Shown here piece after piece: positions 28,239-37,699 of a DNA stretch of 64,000 bases. Made by a program: the position numbers and the translations under genes. Numbering within the stretch: the first letter of the stretch is position 1; every line of letters begins with the position of its first letter. The stretch lies in NCBI GenBank assembly GCA_946480715.1, contig CAMLKK010000014.1:6371-70370 (forward strand), read 5' to 3'. This DNA is from an uncultured Bacteriovorax sp. Its GTDB lineage: Bacteria > Bdellovibrionota > Bacteriovoracia > Bacteriovoracales > Bacteriovoracaceae. Below the pieces are notes generated by a model. It saw only the letters and a program-made list of their open reading frames with translations. It made no database searches and had not been told where the DNA came from.

Positions 28239-31130
28239 ATGAAAAGAAAAAGTGTTTTAACTGCAATGATGGCAGTTTTAATGACAGGAACGTCTCTAAA
28301 CTTCGAAGCTCGTGCTGATGTTGAACAACGTCGGGCAGAACTCATTAAGGTTCTTGATGAAGAGCTTAGAGAAGTAACAAGATTGAACAAACAAATCGGT
28401 GCACAAAGACCAGATTTGATGCTCAGAATGGCGCAAGTTCTTCTTGAGAAGGCCCGGTTGTTAAAAGATCAGGAGAATCAAAAGTATCTTGAAGTTCCTG
28501 CTGATAAAAGATCACAAATGGATAAAGAAGAATTCTTCAAGGATTCTCGCCGCTATTTTGATCAAGCACAAAAGACAGTTCTTGTTCTTCTTAAAAAATT
28601 TAAAAACTTTGATGAGAAGGGCGACGCTTATTACATTCTTGCTTACAACGCCAAAGAACTAAAACAAGACGAACAATCACGCAAATATTTTCAAATGGCG
28701 CTGGATTCTTCAAGAAGAGATTCTGTCATTGCTGATAAATCCAGAATTGCTCTCGCCGAAATCTATTTTAATAAAGGCTCATTTGATAAATCACTTGCGC
28801 TCTATGAAGCAGCTTTAAAGAATAAACGCGATAAGTGGTGGACGAAAGACGCTTTCAATCTCGCATGGTCATATTTCAAAATGGGCCAATACGATAAATC
28901 AATTTCTGTAATGAATGAAGCTTACGAGTTATCGAAAAATCCAAAATTTATCGATATGTCGAGCAGTATCGAAAGAGATTTAGCCTTCTTTTATACAGAA
29001 GCAGGAAGATCGCAAGATGCTATCAACTTCTATAAGAAAAACGGGAAAAGTGTTTCAGAAGTCATGTTGAAAGTCGGTCGTTACTTAAAAAAGCAAGGCA
29101 AGTTTTCTGCTGCTGAAAAAACTTTGAGTGATGGTCTCCAATATAAAACGAATGAAAAAGAAGAAGTGGAATTTAATGTTGAACTTTTGAGCTTGTATGA
29201 AAAATTCGGACGCGATCAAAAGCACCTGGAAGCTTGTAAAGCGCTTGCTCAGCAATTCTCAAAAGGATCACTAAATGCTGATCAAATCGAGCAATTGCGT
29301 TTTAATGCTCAGAAAATGTCTGCCATCATTCAACAGCAATTAGTGGCTAAAACTTACGAAGGACAACCTGAAATTCGCGATCGTAAAGCTGAAGCAGCTA
29401 ATGATTATTTCATGATTGATGCACTTGTTACTCCGGATAAGGCACAGGTACCTTACTTCCATGCAGGCGAAACTTATTTTGCAATCGGAAAGTTTGATAA
29501 AGCAGTTCCTTTCTATGCGGAATCTATTAAGCGCGCACAAAAAAACAATGACAAGAAAACCGAGAATGCCGCTTCAAACGCACTCATGGTTTCCCTTGGA
29601 AAAAATGTAAGCAAAGGTACAGTTGATACTTATCTTGTTCCAGCTTACGAAGGATATCTGTCAGTTGATCCACAAGGCGAGAAGTCGAATGTTATTTATC
29701 AACGTCTCTTTTCTGCGCACATGGAAAAGAAAAACGTAACGGCCGCTGAAAAAGTATTGCTCGATTATAAGAAAGCATTCCCAGCGCAAAACGATACACA
29801 AGAAAAAATGCTGGCGCAGGTGATGGACTACCACAAAGACAAGGGTGATAAAGCATCACTTGCGAAATGGGTAAGTCGTATAGAAGCTCAAGAATTCAAA
29901 GTAAGTCCAGAATATGCAAGTAAAGTAAAAACGCTGGTTCTTGGCATGCAGTTCGAGAGCGTAGAGCAAGCAAGTTTAAAAGGCGATAAACGTGGAGCCT
30001 TGAAGGGTTATCTTCAAATTTACAAATCACCAGAAACGGACAAAGAAGCTAAGAAGACAGCTGCTTACAATATTGCTGTTCTTTTTCATGAAACAGGTGA
30101 ATGGAAACAAATGTATGGATGGGCCGATCGTGCAGTCGTCATGATGAGTCCGGAAGACCTCGTTAAGTTTGAGAAAGATTTCATTCTCTTTTCAACAGAT
30201 TTGTTTCAGCGTCGTCAATTCCCAGAATCAGCGGCATTAAGTGAAAAAATCTTTGATAAGATTTGCCAGACATCATCTAAAAATAAAAAAATCTTTTTTA
30301 AAAATGCGAATGTTATTTATTTAGCAGACAAACAATTTGATCGCAGTTTAGCTCTTCTCAACAAAGCGCCAAAGTGTGCTGTCGGGAATGAGCTGGTTCT
30401 TCCTGGATATCTTGACCACCTTAACGAACTTGCAGCTTCTAATAAGTGGGGATCTTTTAACGAAGTTATCCGCAACCTTGAAGCATCTAAAGAGATGTGG
30501 CCACAACTCATTTATCCATCAAGCCTGCTAGCTAACGAACTTGAGAGCATTGGACGCGTTGATGATGCAAAAAAAGTTCGCACGAAAATGCTGACATATT
30601 TTGAAACATCTAAAAAACAGAAACTGGATCTACCACTTGAAGCTTTAGATGCCATTTCATTGGTTCGCTTGTCTGCGCTTGAGCAAGAGCTTGTGAAATT
30701 TAACGGCTTAACACTCAAGTTCCCAGAAGCTGAATACAACAAAACTCTGAAGCAAAAATTTACAATGTTGGATAAGATCACGACTGAAGCCGTTTCAATT
30801 GCGGAGTTGGGATCAGGAATCGGTATTGTGCGAGCATACCGCTATCTGGTGGAAGGTCACGAAAATCTAAGAGATGAAGTTTTAAGATTTACACCGGAAG
30901 GTAAATCCCCAGAGTACGTAAAATCATTCAAGGGGAGCATGGAAAAGTTAGTTGCTCCAATTGATAAGCAGGCGAGAGATTTTAGAGAGACGGCCATTCA
31001 AAAAATCGAGAAAGAGAACATTCTTTCACCAGATAATGGCTGGTTCTTAGTTAAAAATGAATTTAACTTTATCCCAGAATACAATAATGATTCAGCTACG
31101 ATGATCATGGATAAAGCAGGTGCTAAATGA
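28239..31130 (+). CDS. Large exported TPR protein, Glt/Agl cluster type
   Basis: This 963-residue protein has a signal peptide (to about residue 27, ending EARA before DVEQ) followed by many TPR-like helical repeats, for example ALAEIYFNKGSFDKSLALYE and AFNLAWSYFKMGQYDKSISV. No enzymatic motif is visible. It is probably a long periplasmic solenoid binding other envelope proteins. The start is only 3 bp after the previous stop with little ribosome-site signal, and its stop overlaps the next start by ATGA, so expression is tightly coupled. It resembles large TPR proteins of the Glt/Agl loci, but the exact orthologue cannot be decided by eye. Confidence 0.7.
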   Translation: MKRKSVLTAMMAVLMTGTSLNFEARADVEQRRAELIKVLDEELREVTRLNKQIGAQRPDLMLRMAQVLLEKARLLKDQENQKYLEVPADKRSQMDKEEFFKDSRRYFDQAQKTVLVLLKKFKNFDEKGDAYYILAYNAKELKQDEQSRKYFQMALDSSRRDSVIADKSRIALAEIYFNKGSFDKSLALYEAALKNKRDKWWTKDAFNLAWSYFKMGQYDKSISVMNEAYELSKNPKFIDMSSSIERDLAFFYTEAGRSQDAINFYKKNGKSVSEVMLKVGRYLKKQGKFSAAEKTLSDGLQYKTNEKEEVEFNVELLSLYEKFGRDQKHLEACKALAQQFSKGSLNADQIEQLRFNAQKMSAIIQQQLVAKTYEGQPEIRDRKAEAANDYFMIDALVTPDKAQVPYFHAGETYFAIGKFDKAVPFYAESIKRAQKNNDKKTENAASNALMVSLGKNVSKGTVDTYLVPAYEGYLSVDPQGEKSNVIYQRLFSAHMEKKNVTAAEKVLLDYKKAFPAQNDTQEKMLAQVMDYHKDKGDKASLAKWVSRIEAQEFKVSPEYASKVKTLVLGMQFESVEQASLKGDKRGALKGYLQIYKSPETDKEAKKTAAYNIAVLFHETGEWKQMYGWADRAVVMMSPEDLVKFEKDFILFSTDLFQRRQFPESAALSEKIFDKICQTSSKNKKIFFKNANVIYLADKQFDRSLALLNKAPKCAVGNELVLPGYLDHLNELAASNKWGSFNEVIRNLEASKEMWPQLIYPSSLLANELESIGRVDDAKKVRTKMLTYFETSKKQKLDLPLEALDAISLVRLSALEQELVKFNGLTLKFPEAEYNKTLKQKFTMLDKITTEAVSIAELGSGIGIVRAYRYLVEGHENLRDEVLRFTPEGKSPEYVKSFKGSMEKLVAPIDKQARDFRETAIQKIEKENILSPDNGWFLVKNEFNFIPEYNNDSATMIMDKAGAK

Positions 31131-32056
31131 AAAAATTATTTTTAGTTTTAATTCTTGCGAGCGCATGTTCTTCACAACCGGTTTCAACGAAAAGAACAGT
31201 AGCGAACGATCCTATTAAAGAAGAAGACTTTTCATGGGTTGAGCAACTTGATTTCGATAAAAAAACTGAAGAGAAGTATCGTTCAGAGAAGGACGTTTTT
31301 ACTGCGACTTCAACTGAAGAAGCGAATCATGCTTTAGTGAAAGAGTCATTATCAACACTATCTGATGCTAGACTAGAAGAGACGCTTTCTAAATCGGATG
31401 ATGCTGTTATGAAGATGAATGTGAAATGTCTTCAGGGGAAATTCGAAGAGGCGTTTAAAATTGCGGATGTTGAATACAGAAAATATAAAAATAATACAAG
31501 CTATTGGAATCAACTTGGCTCTTGTTACTATCTCAAAAATGACTATGCCAAAGCGATACTTTTTTATAATAAATCGCGTGATTTAGATTCTAAATTTGTT
31601 CCGCCTGTTAACAATCTCGGTGTTGTTTATCAAAAACAGGGAAAGTTTCAGAAGGCCTTGGCCGCATATAAGCTTGCTGCTGACATGAATGCATTCACGG
31701 TAACTCCTACTTACAATCTGGCCCAGCTTTATTTAAAATTTGGTACAGTTGGAAAGGCCCTTCCGATTTTTCAAGGACTACTTAAGCGCAGCCCTGATGA
31801 TGTAGAAATTTCTTCTGCGTTGGCATCGTCGCACCTGATAAAAGGTGATTATCAAGCAGCAGTTGATATTTACTCAAAGCTTAACAAAGCAGTTCTTTCG
31901 AAACCTTCAGTTGGTTTGAACTATGCTGTTTCATTAAAACTCTTGAATAGACCCATCGATGCGAAAACTGTTTTAGATAATGTGTCTGCTGCTGGGAATG
32001 AAAGCCGTCAAACAAAAGACTATTCAGCGAAAGTTGAAAAATTCATAAGGAACTAG
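31127..32056 (+). CDS. TPR lipoprotein (GltE-like)
   Basis: The 309-residue product has a lipoprotein signal with lipobox LASAC at about residues 10-14 (then SSQPVS). Four or so TPR units follow: NQLGSCYYLKNDYAKAILFY, PVNNLGVVYQKQGKFQKALA, PTYNLAQLYLKFGTVGKALP and a further degenerate one. In myxobacteria a TPR lipoprotein (GltE) is encoded with the gliding barrels and behaves as an outer-membrane-anchored adaptor; a similar place here is inferred from order and architecture. It overlaps the upstream gene by 4 bp and precedes a small exported protein by 2 bp. Confidence 0.7.
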   Translation: MKKLFLVLILASACSSQPVSTKRTVANDPIKEEDFSWVEQLDFDKKTEEKYRSEKDVFTATSTEEANHALVKESLSTLSDARLEETLSKSDDAVMKMNVKCLQGKFEEAFKIADVEYRKYKNNTSYWNQLGSCYYLKNDYAKAILFYNKSRDLDSKFVPPVNNLGVVYQKQGKFQKALAAYKLAADMNAFTVTPTYNLAQLYLKFGTVGKALPIFQGLLKRSPDDVEISSALASSHLIKGDYQAAVDIYSKLNKAVLSKPSVGLNYAVSLKLLNRPIDAKTVLDNVSAAGNESRQTKDYSAKVEKFIRN

Positions 32057-32058
32057 AT

Positions 32059-32334
32059 ATGAAATTAGCATTAACACTTCTCGCTTTATCTTTCTCAATA
32101 ACATCTTTTGCGCAAGATGAACTTCCTCAATCAGATGGCAAAGGCAAAAAAGTTATTTATACATATAAACAATATGAAAAATTCGACTTTGATGATTTGA
32201 ATATCGAAGGGGACAGTGGTGCTCCATCAGATATTTCCATTTCACCTATTCATGAAAAAAGATTTACGAATAGACTTCCATACAGAAAATCATTCACGGT
32301 AGAGATTAAGAAAGGCATTGAGCGCGTACGTTGA
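32059..32334 (+). CDS. Small exported protein closing the TPR operon
   Basis: The 91-residue protein has a signal peptide (MKLALTLLALSFSITSFA, cleavage before QDELPQ). The short acidic/basic mature part has the segment YEKFDFDDLNIEGD. Small proteins with an F-D-F/x-D-x-x-I-E-G pattern follow TPR lipoproteins in related loci, so this is probably a genuine member of the envelope complex. Its function is unknown. AGGA lies 7 bp upstream of ATG. There is no TolQ/TolR- or AgmX-like gene after it in this window. Confidence 0.6.
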   Translation: MKLALTLLALSFSITSFAQDELPQSDGKGKKVIYTYKQYEKFDFDDLNIEGDSGAPSDISISPIHEKRFTNRLPYRKSFTVEIKKGIERVR

Positions 32335-32440
32335 TTGACTTCTTTTCTTGGCGCCCCTTTAACCTACCGACAATAGAATTTCAGCAAGTTAAGACTAGCA
32401 AGTCTCGAAAAATCAGGGTGCGAGTATAATAGTTTTAACT

Positions 32441-32893
32441 ATGAATGCTCTAAAGAACATTTCATTAACAGGGATACAACTAACCAGAATAAAGCTGGCG
32501 CTGCTGTTATCTTTTTCGGCACTCATTGTTCTGCAACTTCTAGTGGGCTTTAAATCGTTTGATGATTACCTCATTGTCTTTGTCTATGTTCTCTTTCTAA
32601 ATGACCTGTACATCAAAATAAAGCGTCCTGATCTCGGTGCTTATCAAGACGAGCGAATTAAGCGCTCGATGATGTCTGGGGTGTTTCTAGTACTCTTTAC
32701 ACTGCCATTTATGCTTGATGCTTTAAACGTGACTGATCAGTCGAGAATGTTCATCTATCGATTAGGGTATATGCTCTGGGCACAAGTTTTTTTATTAGAT
32801 GCTTTTATTCAATACAAACAAAAGCAGAGCAAACAATGGCTCATCATTACCAATACGGCAGCGCTTTTAATTGTGTTTGGTGCGTTTGCTTAA
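32441..32893 (+). CDS. Membrane protein of unknown function
   Basis: The 150-residue protein has about four hydrophobic segments (LALLLSFSALIVLQLLVGF; DDYLIVFVYVLFLNDLYI; SGVFLVLFTLPFMLDAL; WLIITNTAALLIVFGAFA) with short charged loops. No family is recognised. TATAAT occurs at 32425-32430, only 10 bp before the ATG, with no clear -35 box; if used, the transcript would be nearly leaderless. The stop interlocks with that of gmhA on the other strand (TTAA). Confidence 0.6.
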   Translation: MNALKNISLTGIQLTRIKLALLLSFSALIVLQLLVGFKSFDDYLIVFVYVLFLNDLYIKIKRPDLGAYQDERIKRSMMSGVFLVLFTLPFMLDALNVTDQSRMFIYRLGYMLWAQVFLLDAFIQYKQKQSKQWLIITNTAALLIVFGAFA

Positions 32894-33471
32894 GCTTTGT
32901 AGTTTTCAGGGAACATTGATCGCTCAATCCCTTCAATAAAAATATGAATACACTTAATGTGCACTTCTTGAATGCGATCGCTGATATTTGAATCAACGAT
33001 GAGTGGAACATCAACCATGTCTTTAAGTTTTCCGCCGCCCTTTCCAAGCAGACCAACAACTTTCATTCCTTTCTTTTTTGCAGCTTCAACTGCGAGAAGA
33101 ACGTTAGGTGAATTTCCTGAAGTCGAGATAGCGAGGAGAACGTCGCCTTTGTTTCCCCAAGCTTCAACGTAACGAGAGAAAACGAAATCGTATCCGTAGT
33201 CATTCGAAACGCAAGTGAGGTGAGAAGGATCATTGATAGCCATTGCGGCCAATGGTTGTCTTTCTTTTCTGAATCGTCCTGTCAGCTCTTCTGCAAAGTG
33301 CATGGCATCGCACATCGATCCGCCGTTTCCACAGCTAAACATGCGACCGTTGTTTTTATATGACTCGACCATCAAGTTGATGGCCGAATTAATTTTTTCA
33401 ACGTTGTCTTTGTTTTCAACGAATGCGTTTAAAACTTTTTGAGCATCTTGCAGAGAGTGAAGGGCAAACAT
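32890..33471 (-). CDS. gmhA: Sedoheptulose-7-phosphate isomerase
   Basis: This 193-residue SIS-domain enzyme converts sedoheptulose 7-phosphate to glycero-manno-heptose 7-phosphate, the first step to the LPS heptose precursor. The match to E. coli GmhA (192 residues) is strong: CGNGGSMCDAMHFAEELTGR, CVSNDYGYDFVFSRYVEAWG, ISTSGNSPNVL and DRIQEVHIKCIHI. It lies 3 bp after trxA, in one transcript. No other heptose gene is in the window. It implies heptose-containing LPS. Confidence 0.93.
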   Translation of the reverse strand: MFALHSLQDAQKVLNAFVENKDNVEKINSAINLMVESYKNNGRMFSCGNGGSMCDAMHFAEELTGRFRKERQPLAAMAINDPSHLTCVSNDYGYDFVFSRYVEAWGNKGDVLLAISTSGNSPNVLLAVEAAKKKGMKVVGLLGKGGGKLKDMVDVPLIVDSNISDRIQEVHIKCIHIFIEGIERSMFPENYKA

Positions 33472-33474
33472 GGA

Positions 33475-33798
33475 TTAAGCCATCTCTTCTAGAGATTTTT
33501 TAATTTCGTCTTTTGCTTGAACGCCTACAAGTGTTTTTGCAGCTTGACCGTTCTTGAAGAAAATCATTGTTGGGATCCCACGGATACCATATTTCTGAGC
33601 AAGCTCAGGATTGTCATCAACGTTAACTTTTACGATTTCTGCTTTTTCGCCGATTTCTTTAGCAACTTCATCAAGAATTGGTCCTAGAACGCGACAAGGT
33701 CCACACCACTCAGCCCAAAAATCTACTAGAACTGGTTTGTTTGACTTTAATACATCGTTCTCAAAGTGCGCGACATCGGTCTTATTTACTGATCCCAT
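33475..33798 (-). CDS. trxA: Thioredoxin
   Basis: This 107-residue cytoplasmic disulfide reductase has the active site WCGPC in VDFWAEWCGPCRVLGP near residue 33. The cis-Pro is present in GIRGIPTMIFFKNGQ. The length is standard. AAGGAG precedes the start (MGSVNKTDVAHFE). The first gene of a trxA-gmhA transcript with a promoter candidate 28-56 bp upstream. Confidence 0.96.
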   Translation of the reverse strand: MGSVNKTDVAHFENDVLKSNKPVLVDFWAEWCGPCRVLGPILDEVAKEIGEKAEIVKVNVDDNPELAQKYGIRGIPTMIFFKNGQAAKTLVGVQAKDEIKKSLEEMA

Positions 33799-33825
33799 AA
33801 GGAACTCCTTTTAGTGTTACACGTA

Positions 33826-33854
33826 ATAATACCGAACTATATTCTCTGTGAAAA
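33826..33854 (-). promoter_or_regulatory. Candidate promoter of trxA-gmhA
   Basis: On the minus strand TTTTCA (33854-33849) is 17 bp from TATTAT (33831-33826), leaving a leader of roughly 20 nt with the AAGGAG site. The -10 matches five of six consensus bases and the -35 four of six. Confidence 0.45.
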
Positions 33855-33953
33855 CTTAAAAATTTTCCGCTTCGCATTTCACACATATTGATAACTAAGT
33901 ATCTCCAGTTCATTTTCTTTGCCTTTCTAGAGGCGTGTCACTAAGATTGATTT

Positions 33954-34466
33954 ATGGATAGTTTTGACCGTAAATACTTATTGGAAAAAGCGATTAGAGT
34001 CGCAAAGTTATCACGCTTGATTGCCAAGGGTATTGATGTCTTTATCATGGTCTGTTTTTCGATTTGGTACTATCCGGCCGGTGCTCTTCTCGGAATTGTC
34101 TACATGTCGTTATCCGATGGAATCACTAACGGTCAATCCGTTGGAAAACGTTTTATGGGGTTTGCTGTAAAATCGCTCGAAGACGGTTCTCCGTGCTCAT
34201 ATCGCCAGTCAGTTGTCAGGAATTTACCCTTCACACTTCCTCTGTTAATCGCGATTATCATGCCGATTATCGGATGGATTCTGGGCGCTATTCTCGCCGT
34301 TGTTCTTATTGGATTTGAGCTTTATCTCCTATACAATCTAGACTCAGGTCACCGTTTAGGGGATGTCATGGCCGACACATCAGTGATGGCCAATGACGAC
34401 AATTTTGAAGGTATTAAAAATAGAAAGACAAGTTGGTTCACAACGAATACAACAGGCTCTATCTAA
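33954..34466 (+). CDS. RDD-family membrane protein
   Basis: The 170-residue inner-membrane protein has the RDD pattern: Arg and Asp in SRLIAKGIDVFIMV (first helix), then SVGKRFMGFAVKS with a polar loop and RQSVVRN, and two more long hydrophobic segments. RDD proteins have no settled general function; some act in ion or sodium/proton exchange. The gene precedes polA by 21 bp and may be co-transcribed. No strong promoter or ribosome site is seen before the ATG. Confidence 0.8.
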   Translation: MDSFDRKYLLEKAIRVAKLSRLIAKGIDVFIMVCFSIWYYPAGALLGIVYMSLSDGITNGQSVGKRFMGFAVKSLEDGSPCSYRQSVVRNLPFTLPLLIAIIMPIIGWILGAILAVVLIGFELYLLYNLDSGHRLGDVMADTSVMANDDNFEGIKNRKTSWFTTNTTGSI

Positions 34467-34487
34467 GACAATCCGAAGGATCCATCC

Positions 34488-37148
34488 ATGACAAAAAAAC
34501 GTTTGATTATCGTCGACGTGAGTAATTTTATTTTTCGCGCGTACTTTGCAATACAGCGCCCGATGACATCGCCAACAGGTGTCCCGACTAAAGCCGTTTA
34601 CGGCGTGCAGAGCATGATGCTTAAAATGCTTTCTGAGCACAAACCTACTCACATTTTCTTAGCTCGTGATACTAAAGGCGGCTCATTCCGCAATGAACTT
34701 TATCCAGCTTATAAAGCTAATCGTTCTGACCCTCCTGAAGATTTGATTCCACAGTTTCCGCTGATTGATAAATTAATCAAGCTCATGAATCTTCCGACGT
34801 TTTGTCTGGAAGGTTATGAAGCTGACGACATCATTGGAAGTGCTGTTGTTCAGTGGAAAGATCAGTTTGATGAAGTGTTTATTGCTTCAGGTGATAAAGA
34901 CTTAATGCAATTTGTAGGCGGAAACGTAAAGCTTCTCGATACAATGAAAGACAAACTCTACACGCCGGCGGATGTTGAAGAAAAAATGGGCGTGCGTCCA
35001 GATCAGATCGTTGATTATTTAACAATCGTAGGTGACTCATCAGATAACATTCCTGGTCTCAAAGGTATTGGTGCTGTTGGAGCTGCTAAACTGCTCAAAG
35101 AATATGACACTTTCGAAAACATTGTTGCGAATAAAGATCAATTGAAAGGTAAGAAAATCATCGAGGCTTTTACAGAGCACTTAGAGATGGGAATTCTTTC
35201 AAAGAAGCTCGTTCAAATTACGACTGATCTTGATCTGGGACACACGCCAGATGAGACGGCCATTAATTTTTATCCTTCCAATGAATTAATCGAATACATG
35301 AAGGAGCTCGGCTTCACGAGTTCAATCGCCAAATATCAAGAGATGCGTTTTCAGCACCACATGAGCCGCGAAACTGACAAGCGCATGCCTGAACATGATA
35401 ATTCTCCAGTGGAAAGCGCACTCTTTAACAAGCCATCTTCTTTTTCAGTTGAACTTGTTGAAGTGAATGAAAACAACTTCGAAGAAATCATGAGTGCAGT
35501 GGCCGAAGCGAAAGTTTTTGCCCAACACATGATGTACGAAGGAGATGATATCTATCAACGTACAATTAGCAGACTATATTTTGCCTACAATGAAACTCAT
35601 GCCTTCAGTGCAGACCAAAACTTTATTTCACTTATACTGAAAAAAGTTTGGGCGGATTCTTCAATTGAAGTGATGGGTGAAAATCTTAAACGCGATTATG
35701 TTTATGCGCTTATAAACGACTTAAGTTTTCAAGCCCAAAAATTTGATCTTTCACTAGCTCATTTCAACATCAACACTTCTACCAGACATGAACTTGATAT
35801 TCTTATTAAAGAATATTTTGGAATTGATCTTAGTATTGATCCTCATCAGGCCAACGCTGAAAGAGTAAGTTCACTCTTTAAACTTTCAGCTCAATTAAAA
35901 GATCGTATGGCAAAAATTCAGGTTGATGGAATTTATAAAAGCATCGACCTCAATATCATTCCGGTCCTGGCGAAAATGGAGAGAGAAGGAATTTCTCTTA
36001 ATCCAAATTATCTTCGCGAATTTGAAGTTGAGCTTGATGTAGAAATTAAAAAAATCGAAGCTAAAATTCATGAAGTTTCTGGTTCCGATATCAATCTTGG
36101 TTCGCCGAAACAAGTTGGAGTTTTACTCTTTGAAAAGTTGGGATTGCCAGTCATCAAAAAAACTAAAACAGGCTATTCTACTGATGCAGAAGTGTTAGAA
36201 GAACTTGATGGAATGAACATCAGCGAAATTCCGGGTCTTCTTCTCACTCATAGAGAGTATTGCAAAATTCTCTCAACATACGTTAAAGCACTGCCAGAGC
36301 TATTGAATGCAAAAACAAAACGCATTCACACAAACTACAACCTCACAGTTGCTCAGACGGGAAGACTCTCTTCGACAAATCCTAACTTGCAAAATATTCC
36401 TGTTAGAAGTCCGATGGGTGAAAAAGTTCGTAAAGCATTTATTGCAAAACCTGGACGGATTCTTCTTTCGGCGGACTACTCACAAGTCGAGTTGAGATTA
36501 CTTGCGCATTTTTCTGAAGATCCAACAATGTTGGCTTCATTCCGCGATAATTTAGATATTCACGCTCAAACCGCTAGTGAAGTCTTAAACATCCCGATTA
36601 CCCAAGTAACGAGCAATGAGCGTTCAATGGCCAAAACCGTCAACTTCGGTTTGATGTATGGTCAATCTTCATTCGGTCTTGCTTCAACGTTAAAAATTTC
36701 AAGAACAGAAGCTAAGAATTACATTGATAAATATTTTGCTCGTTTTTCATCAATTAAAACTTTCTTGGATACATTGAAAGATAAAGCAGAACAAACGGGT
36801 TATGCCGAAACATACCACGGCAGAAAACGTTTTCTTCCGGATATTCATTCACAAAATAGAACGATTAAAGCTCAAGCTGAAAGAATGGCAATCAATAGTC
36901 CAATTCAAGGAACGGCAGCAGATATTATCAAATTGGCGATGATAAAAATTGACAATGAAATGCAATCGCTGGGGTTACATTCTAAAATGCTTCTTCAGGT
37001 CCACGATGAATTGATTTTTGAAGTGGAAGAAGAAGAGTTAGAAGTGATGAAAAAACTAGTTCGTGAAGGAATGGAAAATGTCGTCGACCTCAAAGTTCCT
37101 CTTAAGGTCGACATGGGTATTGGAATTAACTGGTACGATCTAAAATAA
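34488..37148 (+). CDS. polA: DNA polymerase I
   Basis: This 886-residue enzyme is used in repair and Okazaki fragment processing. The N-terminal 5' nuclease is intact (IVDVSNFIFRAYFA; EGYEADDIIG; SGDKDLMQF; VGDSSDNIPGLKGIG). The C-terminal family A polymerase has motif A DYSQVELRLLAHF, motif B MAKTVNFGLMYGQ and motif C QVHDELIFEVE. The central 3'-5' exonuclease domain looks degenerate: where E. coli has FDTE the protein reads VFAQHMMYEG, and the third motif Asp is also not found, although NLKRD remains. Proofreading is therefore probably lost, as in Taq and Bacillus enzymes. Its stop abuts the osmC stop on the other strand. Confidence 0.96.
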   Translation: MTKKRLIIVDVSNFIFRAYFAIQRPMTSPTGVPTKAVYGVQSMMLKMLSEHKPTHIFLARDTKGGSFRNELYPAYKANRSDPPEDLIPQFPLIDKLIKLMNLPTFCLEGYEADDIIGSAVVQWKDQFDEVFIASGDKDLMQFVGGNVKLLDTMKDKLYTPADVEEKMGVRPDQIVDYLTIVGDSSDNIPGLKGIGAVGAAKLLKEYDTFENIVANKDQLKGKKIIEAFTEHLEMGILSKKLVQITTDLDLGHTPDETAINFYPSNELIEYMKELGFTSSIAKYQEMRFQHHMSRETDKRMPEHDNSPVESALFNKPSSFSVELVEVNENNFEEIMSAVAEAKVFAQHMMYEGDDIYQRTISRLYFAYNETHAFSADQNFISLILKKVWADSSIEVMGENLKRDYVYALINDLSFQAQKFDLSLAHFNINTSTRHELDILIKEYFGIDLSIDPHQANAERVSSLFKLSAQLKDRMAKIQVDGIYKSIDLNIIPVLAKMEREGISLNPNYLREFEVELDVEIKKIEAKIHEVSGSDINLGSPKQVGVLLFEKLGLPVIKKTKTGYSTDAEVLEELDGMNISEIPGLLLTHREYCKILSTYVKALPELLNAKTKRIHTNYNLTVAQTGRLSSTNPNLQNIPVRSPMGEKVRKAFIAKPGRILLSADYSQVELRLLAHFSEDPTMLASFRDNLDIHAQTASEVLNIPITQVTSNERSMAKTVNFGLMYGQSSFGLASTLKISRTEAKNYIDKYFARFSSIKTFLDTLKDKAEQTGYAETYHGRKRFLPDIHSQNRTIKAQAERMAINSPIQGTAADIIKLAMIKIDNEMQSLGLHSKMLLQVHDELIFEVEEEELEVMKKLVREGMENVVDLKVPLKVDMGIGINWYDLK

Positions 37149-37556
37149 CTAAAGCGTATAGTGAAAAGTCACAGGTACTTGCACATCCGGATGAATGCTT
37201 CTTTTAACAGGGCATTCATTCGCGATTGTTTCCAATTTCGCTCGCACTTCATTATTTAAATTTTTAGGTAAATAAATCTCTACATTGAGAGATGCAATTC
37301 TGCGCGGCGGAGGAGTCATCATTTTCTCCACCTTAAAATGTGAATTATTCAAATTAATATTTTCTTTTTCAGCGTAGATGGCCATAACCGTCATCATGCA
37401 ACTACCCATTGCCGCTGCCACAAGATCGGTTGGTGAAAAAGCTTCTCCCTTACCATTATTGTCTTTTGGGGCGTCTGTGGCGATCACAGTGCCGGAAGGT
37501 CCATGGTTAAGTTCACAATGTTTATCGCCTTGATAAAGGCCTTTAATAACGACCAT
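37149..37556 (-). CDS. OsmC/Ohr-family peroxiredoxin-like protein
   Basis: The 135-residue protein has the two conserved cysteines of the OsmC family, in AAAMGSCMMTVMAIYAEK and ANECPVKRSIH. The family reduces organic hydroperoxides using these thiols. The N-terminal sequence FSPTDLVAAAMGSC is typical of the YhfA/OsmC-like subgroup. A TAAGGAGT site precedes the start. It is divergent from groES, with about 200 bp between them. Confidence 0.88.
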   Translation of the reverse strand: MVVIKGLYQGDKHCELNHGPSGTVIATDAPKDNNGKGEAFSPTDLVAAAMGSCMMTVMAIYAEKENINLNNSHFKVEKMMTPPPRRIASLNVEIYLPKNLNNEVRAKLETIANECPVKRSIHPDVQVPVTFHYTL

Positions 37557-37669
37557 TTTTTACTCCTTAAGTATCTGGTCAGGATAAGTAAAATTCTTCA
37601 TTTTAGAAGTCTTGGGGTGTCATTGACTTACCGGGCCAAGGGGGCGAAAAATTTATTTCTAGGGCCACC

Positions 37670-37699
37670 CTTGACACTGATCCATAGTGCTCCCACATT
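37670..37699 (+). promoter_or_regulatory. Sigma-32-like heat-shock promoter of groESL
   Basis: CTTGACA (37670-37676), a 15 bp spacer and CCCACATT (37692-37699) resemble the sigma-32 consensus CTTGAAA / CCCATnT. The site is about 60 bp before the groES ATG. I find no CIRCE inverted repeat (TTAGCACTC/GAGTGCTAA) in the 200 bp gap, so control by an RpoH-type factor fits better than HrcA. Confidence 0.55.

Noticed and set aside
32335..32440. Full promoter for the membrane protein at 32441
   Set aside because: TATAAT is present at 32425-32430 but no -35 hexamer lies at a proper distance, and the leader would be only a few bases; mentioned under the gene only.
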